NCBI GenBank assembly: GCA_963682055.1
Contig: OY821744.1
Coordinates: 6,612,835-6,676,834, forward strand
Source: Primula veris
Lineage: Eukaryota; Streptophyta; Magnoliopsida; Ericales; Primulaceae
Reading direction: 5' to 3'
DNA length: 64,000 nucleotides
In this document: in pieces, positions 23,879 to 33,438 of the stretch
How positions within the stretch are numbered: position 1 is the first letter of the stretch
How the letters are laid out: each line of letters opens with the position of its first letter
Notes under the pieces: model-generated
Database searches by the model: none
Told to the model about the DNA's origin: nothing
What the model saw: the letters and a program-made list of their open reading frames with translations, nothing else
Program-made: the position numbers and the translations under genes

Positions 23879-24140
23879 GTAAGGTAAAGGGTTACTTACC
23901 GGGTACCGAAACAGCCGGTGAGATCTATCAAGATATGAAAGGTATGGTTTACTAGTATTCGTTTGCAGATGAGAAGATATCGTGGCCGTTGGATTTGTTT
24001 TTCCCTCGTCGGTGATTTGGTTTGGTTTGTGTTGGTAAGATAACGACTCCACCATCTTTTTTTTTTATTATTATTATTATTATTTTTGTGATCAAATATT
24101 GTACTACTACTCATTTTATTAAGTATGTTTATGTCTATGG

Positions 24141-24417
24141 TTATTTCGGTTCGATTCGATTCGGGTTTTTAGAAAAATTGAAACTGAAATCGAACATATT
24201 TTTCGGTTAGTTTCTTTTTTCGTTTCGGTCTTTTTATTTTTTGGACCAAACCAAACCGGGTTTTTTCGGTCCAATTTCGTTTTTTTTCTATTTTTCGGTT
24301 ATTTTCAGGTTTTTTCAGTCTTTTTCAGTTCGGTTTTATTGAAAACCGACACCAACCCGAATTTTTTTCGGTTCGATTATTGGTTCGGTTTGGTTTTTTC
24401 GATTTTTCGTCTGGCCC
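24141..24417. repeat. CCGAACC-rich dispersed element, copy 2 (inverted relative to copy 1)
   Basis: Dense variants of CGGTTCGGTTT and TTTTTCGG. Read on the minus strand it parallels 3890-4187, including GCGAAAAATCG/ACGAAAAATCG near one end and TTTTCAATAAAACCGAAC in the middle. I found no convincing flanking duplication. Confidence 0.6.
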
Positions 24418-24951
24418 CTAGTTACGTTCATAGTTAATTGATATTGATAATACTTCTTGACATAAAATGAACTACGATTAATATTTTTTACAAAAAAAAA
24501 TGTATAAACAGTGACAGAATTGTAACACATTTTTTTTTTGTGATGAGCGGTTTTATAATATGATAATAGTCAATTTGTGACAGATTTTTAAATTAGTGAC
24601 ATATTTTGACTCTCATAAAATTAATATTATTTTATAGTGATTGTACAATGTTTTGTACCGATTACAAAATACATAAAAACAGAAAAAGTTCATTTAACAT
24701 TATAAAACTTTTTGATTTATATTAGTAAAGTGAGTGTGGTTAAAATTTAACAACATAATATCAACTAATTGTGCTACTAAATTGTTACTAAAATTTAGCC
24801 AAAAACACAATCAATTTAACTACATAAATCAAAATAATTTTTTTTTTGGCTAAATGAATTTTTTTTTATTATAGTGGAGATGCGTATCACATTACAATTA
24901 ATATTAAATGAATGTAGCCTGATCTATTGTCATGCATTCAGGGCGGACCCA
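24418..24951. other. Intergenic, nothing recognised
   Basis: AT-rich spacer between the CCGAACC-type element and the MULE. No coding frame or repeat that I can name. Confidence 0.45.
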
Positions 24952-24960
24952 AAGGAATTT

Positions 24961-25208
24961 GAGTTTTTTGCCAAAATGGTCTAGTGGACCACTTAAATTC
25001 CCAGAATGGGCTACCTTTCTGAAATATTCCCAAAATGGTCTACTTTCGAAAAACGACCGATCGAAATGATTAAAACGACCGGTCGTTTTATTATTGAACT
25101 CTCTGAAACAATTTGGACAATAAACGATCGGTCGAATTGGACAATACGACCGGTCGTTTTTCAGACAAAAACGATCGGTCGTTATGTACATTTCGATCGG
25201 TCGTTTTT
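24961..25208. repeat. Left terminal inverted repeat of the MULE
   Basis: It begins GAGTTTTTTGCCAAAATGG. The outer 110 bp are plain sequence. The inner 140 bp carry six copies of the palindrome-like 12-mer (types ACGACCGGTCGT, ACGACCGATCGA, CGATCGGTCGTT). It matches 31234-31481 inverted, with one mismatch seen. Confidence 0.95.
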
Positions 25209-25424
25209 CAGAAATACTTGTACTTAAAAAACTCATCTCATTTCCCCAGACCACTGTACCCATCTCATTTCCCAGACCACTGTAAAAATAAAAAAAACAG
25301 AGCTCTTAGATCATTTTAGGGCAAATCTCAGATCTCTTCCAAAACAGGTAAAAACTCAATATTTTGTGTTGTTGTTGGAGTATTATTTGAGTAAAATTGT
25401 TAATTTTACCGTGTGGTTATCGAA

Positions 25425-28084
25425 ATGAAAAATCCTACAATTATGTGTTATTGGGGAGGTACGATAATGGAAACTACTAGCGAGGGGTTATCTTATGATA
25501 TTTCTTATAAAAAAATTTTTAAGGTATCTAGAAACACGACATATGACCAATTTTTGGAAAAATTATTTAAGGTACTTGATGTATCATCGACTTCAAATCG
25601 TTTGAGTTTAACATGTCGTTATCCATATCTGACTACACTTATTGAGTTTAAATATATGCGATTGGCTGTTGATGATAATGATTCGTTGGAAACCATGCTT
25701 GAGTTAATAGAAGAAAATGGAAGAACGTTTATAGAGTTATATGTTGAAATTGAGCAAGTTTACTCTTCTGATCAAGATTACGGGTTGTATTATAATATTC
25801 TTTCCACTAATGAAATCGGTACATCAAGTGGAACACCCATTCGACAAGAGCCAATGCATGAAATCGGTACATCAAGTAGAACACCCATTCGACAAGAGCC
25901 AATGCTAGAGGTATATTCTGAGAACAACGAACCAGATTTGACACATTTGGATGCAGTGTGTCGATTGGCAGATAATATTGGTTGGTCGATAGAACTTGGG
26001 GATGAACCAGAGGATGAAGATCCGGACTTCAATATTAGCGAAAACGAGTCTGACGATGACGAAGAAAATGTACAAGAAGTTGAGTACGAAGAATTATCAT
26101 CTGAAATGGGCTTGTATATGGATGAGGATGAAAACGACCAATCAAGTGGGTCACAATTGGCGAATAATACTATTCCCGATGAAATTCCTATGCATCAACC
26201 AATGTCAAGTTTGTTTAATGAACCGTTCGACACTCAAGAAAATTATAGTAACCAGAGACGAAATTATATGATGTATCCTGGATTTTGGGATCCTCAAGTT
26301 AATGATCCTTTTATTGGTCTTTTATTTAGGGATAAAGAAATGTTGAAAAAGGGAATAAAACTTTGGTCAATCAAACGTAACATCCATTTTTCCACTAAAA
26401 GTTCGAAGGCAAAATTTTGGGAAATTCGTTGTAAACTGGCCGAAACTCAACAATGCAAATGGAAACTACGAGCTTCACTAAGAAAGAAACATGGATTTTT
26501 TGAAGTGTCGGTGTACAACGGTCCTCATACATGCATTCATGCCGAGCTTACAACTGATCATCCACAGTTAGATTCCAATCTTGTTGCCCAAACCATTCGA
26601 AATGCCATCACAACTAATCCTATGATGAAGATTTCATTAGTTAAAGAGATTGTGAATGCCCGCTTTGAAATGTCAGTTTCATACAAAAAAGCTTATTTGG
26701 GTAAACAAAAAGCAATCGCAGAGATATTTGGTAATTGGGAAGACTCGTATAAGGTTTTACCTAAATTTATGAAAGCGCTTCAAAAGTATAATCCCGGTAC
26801 CGTTGCTTCTTATGAGACCACGCCAGTTTACGATGTGGTAGGAAATCCAGTGGGTGAGGTATTGAACAGATTTTTCTTCACATTTAAGGCCGTTATTGAT
26901 GCATTTCAGTATTGTAGGCCAGTTATCGCTATTGATGCTACTCACTTATATGGGAAGTATAAAGGTAAGATTTTGTTGGCCATGACATCGGATGCAGATA
27001 ATCATGTTTTTCCCATTGGTTGTGCATTTATTGCTGAGGAGAGTACAATTTCGTGGAGCTATTTTCTTTCTAACATTATGCGACATGTGATTAAAGAGCG
27101 CGTGAATATTTGTCTAATTTCGGATAGACATGCTAGTATTCTAAGTGCAGTGAGAGGAGTTTGGCGTGGTCAAGGTTTTGTTCATCGATATTGTTTAAAT
27201 CATTTTTTGGATAATTTTAAGAAAGGTTCAAAGGAGATCCTGACTTACACAAGTTAGCGGAGAACGCCATTTGGGAATTACAAGAAAGAAAATTGAAAAG
27301 AATCATGGAAGCAATAAAAGTCATGAATCCTCAAGCATATCAATGGTTGATAAGAGAGCCTGCGGAAAAATGGTCATATTTTCATGATAAAGGGAGGCGA
27401 CATGGTAACATGACCACAAACATGGCTGAAATTTTCAATAATGTTTTAAAAGCTGCTCGTAATTTACCAATCACTGCTGCTGTGCAGCTTATTTTCTATA
27501 AGTTGGTACACTATTTTTGCGAGCGGAAAAAGATAGTAATCGGGATGAGAAACAGCGGCACAAGACATGGTCCCAATATCCTTAAAATTTTAGAGAAACG
27601 TAGGTCGGACATTGGTCATACCAATATTACTTTCGATTATGAAAGAGGGGTTTATTCCGTGTGTACAAGTTCAAGAAATTCCAGGGGAGGCAATACTCAA
27701 GTTGTCGACTTTTCACTTTGGCAATGCGATTGCGGTAAGTGGCAGAGTGATGGAATCCCTTGTTCACATGTGTTTTCCGTTTGCGCTGCAAACCGTCTTG
27801 ATTGGGAAGCTTACATAGTAAAATATTACAGTCTTGAATCATACGAAGGTACGTACTCGGCGCAATTTTGTCCTCTTCGGCATCAAGACTATTGGGATTC
27901 ATGTGATAGATTATTTCTTCCGGATGTTACTCTTTTAAGAGAAAGGGGTCGTCCAAGATCTACTCGTATTCATAATGGTATGGATCAGTCGGAGAGACGA
28001 GCACTTATGAGATGTTCTAGTTGTCAAGGGCGAGGACATGATTGTCGTAAGTGTCCGTATCCAATACGTGCTCGACGCTTATGA
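25425..28084 (+). pseudogene. MuDR-type (MURA) transposase, single frameshift
   Basis: The first ATG is at 25425; an upstream GTG in the same frame is less likely. Domains in order: an N-terminal PB1-like region (about residues 1-115), an acidic linker with a 48-bp in-frame duplication, a MuDR zinc-binding DNA-binding domain (about 300-385, KFWEIRCK...CKWKLRAS...HTCIHA), the MULE DDE domain (AIDATHLYGKYKG, LISDRHASI), a SWIM zinc finger (CDCGKWQSDGIPCSHV) and a C-terminal knuckle (CSSCQGRGHDCRKCP). Near 27221-27226 a base appears to be missing: the first frame stops at 27257 and conserved sequence resumes in the next frame (DPDLHKLAENAIW). It would cut and rejoin DNA at the element ends, but as written the protein is truncated within the catalytic domain. 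Confidence 0.93.
25810..25908 (+). repeat. 48-bp in-frame duplication within the transposase
   Basis: Two adjacent copies encode EIGTSSGTPIRQEPMH and EIGTSSRTPIRQEPML. They lie in the acidic linker and do not disturb the frame. Confidence 0.9.
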
Positions 28085-28225
28085 TTTTAGCTGTAGCTTA
28101 AACGAGACAATATGTATAATTTTCCGATTGTAATTGTCTTTTTTAATATGAAATATCTATATTTATTCTCAGTGTTTTTTCATACTGTTTTTTGAGAAGA
28201 TAAACTGTTTGTTAAGTATGAGAGT

Positions 28226-28339
28226 AAATAAATAAGTGCAATTAACATAAAAATTAGAATGAACAACATAAATAAATAAGTGCAATTAACATAAAAATTA
28301 GAATGAACAACATAAATAAATAAGTGCAATTAACATAAA
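28226..28339. repeat. 44-bp tandem repeat, about 2.6 copies
   Basis: The unit contains AATAAGTGCAATTAACATAA. Anchors at 28234, 28278 and 28322 give an exact 44-bp period. It lies just after the transposase gene. Confidence 0.92.
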
Positions 28340-28419
28340 TATATATATTTGATTGATTTTATATATATTTTTATATTTTTATATATTTTTCTTGCCAAAT
28401 CAGTGTCGGAAAGTGCAAA

Positions 28420-28645
28420 CGACCGATCATAATTTTGAAACGACCGATCGTTTTTTAATTGTGCTCACTGGAAGAATTTTGTACAAAAACGACCGATCTC
28501 TGTGAAAAACGACCGATCGTTTTTACACAGACGACCGATCGTTCTGCAAAAACGACCAGTCGTTTTTTAAGTGTGCTCACTGGAAGAATTTTGTACAAAA
28601 ACGACCGATCTCTGTGAAAAACGACCGATCGTTTTTCTGTTTTTC
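28420..28645. repeat. Internal cluster of the MULE palindrome motif
   Basis: Eight copies of ACGACCGATCGT or close variants. A 70-80 bp block (GTGCTCACTGGAAGAATTTTGTAC plus following motifs, given here only by position 28460-28520) is duplicated at 28573-28640. The flanks (CAAATCAGTGTC before it) match the sequence just inside the right TIR (31069-31083). Confidence 0.9.
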
Positions 28646-28889
28646 AGCCTTTTAACTTCTTTCAAACCCTAATTCTATTTTCATTCAACAAATATATCAC
28701 CCTCTCTCTCTTCCAAAATCGCCTCTTTCTATCAAAATCTATCAAAAATCCCTAATAACTACATATATATAACCCAATTCTCTTATTAATCCTTATAATC
28801 AACAATCGATTGCTTCCGTTTCTTGAAACCAAGTTTTTTTTTCAAAATACGAACTTTTCAAAAACCCTAATTTTTTTAAAATTCCAACC

Positions 28890-30230
28890 ATGGTTCGCAC
28901 CAAGAAAGCTCAACCACACCTCGTCGACGACCATGAGGACGACTACGTGCCTCCGTCCCCGAGCCGCCCCCGTGTTCCTCGCAGTCGACGAATCGGCTCC
29001 TCCACCGCTCCACCATCGGGCCCCGGTGCCTCTTCCGGCTCTCTTCCTCCTCTCTATCCATCTACAATGGGTAAAAGAGCTATCTTGACTAATTTTACCA
29101 TAGATATGCCTTTATTCGTTGAACGTTTTCCTCTTCTCATGCAAGATTTAAACTTTCAAAAACTCAACGTAATTCTTACTCTAAAAGAGCCTTTCTTCAT
29201 TGAAAATATATATGAATTTTACCATAACCTAGTTCTTGATAGGGGTCATGATGACGCACTCCGCTTGCGTTCATCGTTTAATGGCCAGGCCTTCGTTTAC
29301 GGTATAGACCGTTTACGAAATCTTCTACACCTCGATGCTGCGGGGGTGTACGAGCAAAGTGACGAACTTTGCGAAATGCTAAACATCGTTAATTTTACCA
29401 ATTTCAAAGATGAGCTATTTCATCCCGCCCACAACAATCAATCTAACAAAGCCCACGGCCTTCTATTTAGAAATAAATTAGCCTACCACATCCTCTCTCA
29501 CATCGTCCTCCCTCATACTTCAAATTTCACGGATGTTACCAATGAGTACATCTTCCTTCTAGGGTGCATCCATCGCCGAGTCAAGCTTGACTTCGCGACT
29601 CTCATATTCTTTAAGATGGATTCGCTCAAAACGAAATCTAAGAATGGGCTACCTTACGGTGCCTTGATTTCGGCCATCTTAAAGGACCTAAACCTTGTTC
29701 CCGGTGGAACCCTTTTCAAGAATAAGGATAAACACATTTGGGACACCTCTTATCTTGCCCAAATGTCAATAAAATTCAACACTACCGCCAAGACCATTAC
29801 TTGGTCCGGTAAACGGGTGTCCGGCCCCGACTACACTACTCTTTCCCCCGAAGAGGAAGAGTATGTCGGCCCTAAGGCCACACCGCAAGCCGCTCGTGAG
29901 GACGTGCCTATTTCCTCCGAGTCCCTTCCCCCGTCTCACATTCCTTCCTCTTCTCGTCCCACTCGAGGTCGAGGAAAAGCTCAAGTCGGATCTTCCAACC
30001 GTCCTCCGCGCACCGAACAATTCTACGACGATCTATATATCGACCAATATCAAAATGCGCGACTCCACCGACGCATGTTTCGATCCATGAACACAAGTCA
30101 AGAAGACTTGGATGAAATTGATAGGATAAGCGCCGAGCAACGGGCAAAGTTCTACGGGTATTTTCCCGATCTAGCCGGTCCCGACGATGACGCCGACGAA
30201 GAGGACGACGCGACCTCCCACCGTGACTAG
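28890..30230 (+). CDS. Second MULE gene: plant transposon-associated protein, 446 aa
   Basis: ATG 28890 lies in a strong context (CCAACCATGG). The frame is uninterrupted for 446 codons. Residues 1-60 are basic and Pro/Ser-rich. Residues about 65-300 form a globular region (PLFVERFPLL, EPFFIENIYEFYHNL, FVYGIDRLRNLLHL, YHILSHIVLPH). This is reminiscent of the domain often labelled putative plant transposon protein, which is also seen in retroelement and transposon genes; this assignment is from memory. The C-terminal third is low-complexity Ser/Pro/Arg and then acidic. It has no DDE, zinc finger or SWIM motif, so it is not a second transposase. GC content and codon choice are visibly higher than in the transposase gene, suggesting a different origin. 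It could be a mudrB-like helper or a captured gene. Confidence 0.75.
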   Translation: MVRTKKAQPHLVDDHEDDYVPPSPSRPRVPRSRRIGSSTAPPSGPGASSGSLPPLYPSTMGKRAILTNFTIDMPLFVERFPLLMQDLNFQKLNVILTLKEPFFIENIYEFYHNLVLDRGHDDALRLRSSFNGQAFVYGIDRLRNLLHLDAAGVYEQSDELCEMLNIVNFTNFKDELFHPAHNNQSNKAHGLLFRNKLAYHILSHIVLPHTSNFTDVTNEYIFLLGCIHRRVKLDFATLIFFKMDSLKTKSKNGLPYGALISAILKDLNLVPGGTLFKNKDKHIWDTSYLAQMSIKFNTTAKTITWSGKRVSGPDYTTLSPEEEEYVGPKATPQAAREDVPISSESLPPSHIPSSSRPTRGRGKAQVGSSNRPPRTEQFYDDLYIDQYQNARLHRRMFRSMNTSQEDLDEIDRISAEQRAKFYGYFPDLAGPDDDADEEDDATSHRD

Positions 30231-30386
30231 GCTGTTATTTTATTTTTGCATTGTATTTCATTTGTTTTTCATTTATGATGTCAAAGGGGGAGAAATACCT
30301 CTCTTTTATTTTGCGTTGTATTTCCTTTATTTTTCATTTTCTTCCAACGTTGTTTTTGATGTAATAAGTAGCAAACGCTTTGCATT

Positions 30387-30756
30387 TATGTTATGAATCT
30401 TTTTTATGTTATGTTGCTATTTATCATTACGTGTTAATTTATATGACGTTGTGAGATTGCGTATTTATAATTCTACAAATGCGATTTTGATGTTATTATA
30501 ACTTGTGCGCATATATATCTAGTTGATTGGGTTATTTTTGTTGTTTTCATTTGTTGCGATTGACCGTTTTTATGTTATGAATCTTTTTTATGTTATGTTG
30601 CTATTTATCATTACGTGTTAATTTGTATGACGTTGTGAGATTGCGTATTTATAATTCTACAAATGCGATTTTGATGTTATTATAACTTGTGCGCATATAT
30701 ATCTAGTTGATTGGGTTATTTTTGTTGTTTTCATTTGTGGCGATTGACCGTTTTTA
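30387..30756. repeat. 184-bp tandem duplication downstream of the second MULE gene
   Basis: Copies at about 30387-30570 and 30571-30754 differ at only a few bases (for example AATTTATATGACG versus AATTTGTATGACG). Both contain GTGCGCATATATATCTAG. Confidence 0.93.
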
Positions 30757-31119
30757 GGCAAAACTATGGCCAATTTTTCGCTTGCATTTTATCGTTCGTT
30801 TTCCTTAATCGTTTAGATTTGTTTAATTTCGTTTTAAATCGGATGTTGTGACATTTCCTTGTTTTAAATCGGATGTTTAGTAAAACGTCACCTACACATC
30901 TTGTACCTAACATATTAATTTACGACATCATTTTATGTTATAATACTAGTCTAGTGCATAAATCTTTCGAAAAATCCGATCCAACACTCTCGTACTAAAC
31001 ATATTAATTTACGACATCATTTTTTAAGAGATCATGTTCAAAAAGGGGATCATGTTTTTATATATTTTTTGTCAAATCAGTGTCCAAAACTGCAAAAAAT
31101 CCTTGTTCTGTAAATTCTT

Positions 31120-31481
31120 TACAGTCGATCGGTCGTTTCTGAAAAACGACCGATCGTTTTTCAACAGACGACCGATCGTTTTTCAGAAACGACCGATCGT
31201 TTTAGGTATGATTTCTTCCAGTGAGTTCAGACCAAAAACGACCGATCGAAATGTACATAACGACCGATCGTTTTTGTCTGAAAAACGACCGGTCGTATTG
31301 TCCAATTCGACCGATCGTTTATTGTCCAAATTGTTTCAGAGAGTTCAATAATAAAACGACCGGTCGTTTTAATCATTTCGATCGGTCGTTTTTCGAAAGT
31401 AGACCATTTTGGGAATATTTCAGAAAGGTAGCCCATTCTGGGAATTTAAGTGGTCCACTGGACCATTTTGGCAAAAAACTC
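31120..31481. repeat. Right end of the MULE: inner motif cluster plus right TIR
   Basis: Bases 31234-31481 are the right TIR and mirror the left TIR. Bases 31120-31215 are an extra cluster of four palindrome-like motifs absent from the left end, so the right end carries ten copies and the left six. Confidence 0.93.
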
Positions 31482-31490
31482 AAGGAATTT

Positions 31491-32110
31491 GAGGTGGCCG
31501 TTTTCATTTTTATTAAAAAAAAAATTATACCTCATAAAAAAATCGGAGATATATACATTGATGGTCCCTTTAATTAAACAAAAAAGTTGTTGGTGTAATA
31601 GTAAAATTGGACCATAAGATAATGGAAGGTTAGGAATTCAAATCATGTTAGTTTATTTTTCTAAAATTTTATGTTTTTTAATTTAAAATTACCAAATTTT
31701 CTAAATACTTATTGTATTTTTCCAAACAACATTACATAAAAAATTATTTTCTTGTACAATGTCTTTTGTCTTTGACTTTATATTTATTTTATTCTAGGTT
31801 GAATATAGAAAAAATTTTATTTTTATATTAAACCCTATTTTTTTCTATTCGATATATTTTTTACACCATGTCCCACGAATTAAATTGTCAATCTTCCGCC
31901 CTGGCTGCATTAAAATTTGTTCACACCTAAAGAGTTCAGTTTTAATTAAATCAAGAGGCGTTTTTGGCAACTATGTATTCCTACCAACTTATCTAGTTTT
32001 TTGATGCGGTTAATGGTTGATTTTGAGGTTATGTTGCTTTAACAAGAAGCATCGATAAATAGGAAGTTTACCATTTCGTTTAGTTTGCTTCGAAATGGGT
32101 CAAAAAAAAT
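31491..32110. other. Intergenic, nothing recognised
   Basis: Very AT-rich spacer between the MULE and the solo LTR. No coding or RNA gene evidence. Confidence 0.45.
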
Positions 32111-32115
32111 GTAAG

Positions 32116-32813
32116 TGGCGAGGGAATGTCAGCATCCCTCGTCCGGGGCAGTATCACCCCCTCAGCAGGCAATCCGGGTCACGTCAACTCTATGCGATGT
32201 GATGCTCCGGACTTGGGAGGCCGAGCTGAGCTCAGGCCGGCCTAGAAAGAAGCGTATCAAGTACGCTTCCCCAATTAATGCTGCTGCTCCCTTGGGGGAC
32301 CCTTCTGGCGTTCCATCGACGTGGCCCAATCATATGCCATCCCCTGTGGGCCCCGGAAGAGGACAGTACTCTTGTCAGAGTCATAAATGACCTAACGCCG
32401 TTGGATCAGCATCTCACAGTACAGTGATCCAAGGGTTAATACGCCTCTGGACCTTACTATAAATACCCCTCCTAATCCTACTTAGGGGGGGACACAGAAA
32501 AAGAGCGAGTAGAAAGATAAAGTTAAAACAGTCCGGACCATCACGATACAACCTCCAACAATCGACACTACGTCCTGTAACCGGTCCGACCCCTCACCCT
32601 TTAATATTTACCAACTTTCAATCTCCCACATACTGACTTGATCGTTGGAGAGGGAAAACCCGGCAACAACCCCGGGCCCCTGTTCGTTCCTTGTGCAGGC
32701 ACGAAGACCACTCAACCGCCGGAGCACACTTGACCTGCACCGGACTACCTCGAAAGATCGGAGCCTACGCGAAATTGATTAAGTCGAGCTTGGAAATAAA
32801 AACAGGCTCGCCA
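32116..32813 (+). mobile_element. Solo LTR of the gypsy family seen at position 1
   Basis: A 698-bp LTR beginning TGGCGAGG and ending CTCGCCA, flanked by identical 5-bp duplications GTAAG (32111-32115 and 32814-32818). It matches the LTR at 2925-3605 in inverted orientation over most of its length. No primer-binding site or gag follows. Perfect flanking duplications around a single LTR are the signature of unequal recombination between the two LTRs of a former full element. An internal ACTATAAATACCCC is the likely promoter TATA. Confidence 0.95.
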
Positions 32814-32818
32814 GTAAG

Positions 32819-33405
32819 TGCATGTTTTTTGTTTAATACTATATATGTTTAAAGTATGTGCGTCACAATCTTGCTTTGAAAATAAGTGTACATCTTGATA
32901 TGAGGAGTAAATTAATTACTAATACATGCATCATGCATGATATATAGTATATACTAACACAATTGTTAGTTGATTTAAATAACTTTAGTATGATATATTG
33001 TGTTATACCTCAATAGCGTACTGCATATACTTTATTGTCGTGTATAACATACTTTTCAAATGGTATATATATCGCATATGTACTTTTGCTTTTTTATTTA
33101 AAAAAACTTTCACCACTTTTTTCGCTCGATTTGTTGTCACCCACCATTTCGAGCAACTGCAGTCCACGTACGTCCTTTCTTTCCTTGTGCTAGTCATAAC
33201 TCAGACTCTCCGATTTTCTTCCTTTTCGGCTATCTAGATCCTCTTCTTCTCTAGCTTGCTTCATTTTTTTTTTTTTACAATGGTTCAGCCCAATATAAAG
33301 ACCAGTTTATTATAAACTCAGTTCTATGCCAGTTGTATGTATCAATTAGAACGATGAACTGGGCAAAAGAAAACACCCACATATATGTATACATACATAC
33401 ATACA

Positions 33406-33438
<33 letters not shown>

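Larger units (their letters stand above)
24961..31481 (+). mobile_element. Mutator-like element (MULE) with two genes and long TIRs
   Basis: A 6521-bp element flanked by identical 9-bp duplications AAGGAATTT (24952-24960 and 31482-31490), the length typical of Mutator elements. Its terminal inverted repeats are 248 bp (24961-25208 and 31234-31481). I found only one mismatch between them, near 24982, so insertion was probably recent. It encodes a MuDR-type transposase (25425-28084, one frameshift) and a second intact ORF (28890-30230), both on the plus strand. Three clusters of an ACGACCGATCGT/ACGACCGGTCGT motif lie in the left TIR, between the genes and in the right end. Confidence 0.96.

Noticed and set aside
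27225..27290. A tiny intron in the MULE transposase instead of a frameshift
   Set aside because: No GT-AG pair gives a realistic intron length here. A one-base loss within AAGAAAGG explains the frame change better.
28876..29061. Minus-strand frame over the start of the accessory MULE ORF
   Set aside because: It is the complement of the Pro/Ser/Arg-rich coding start, a shadow frame.
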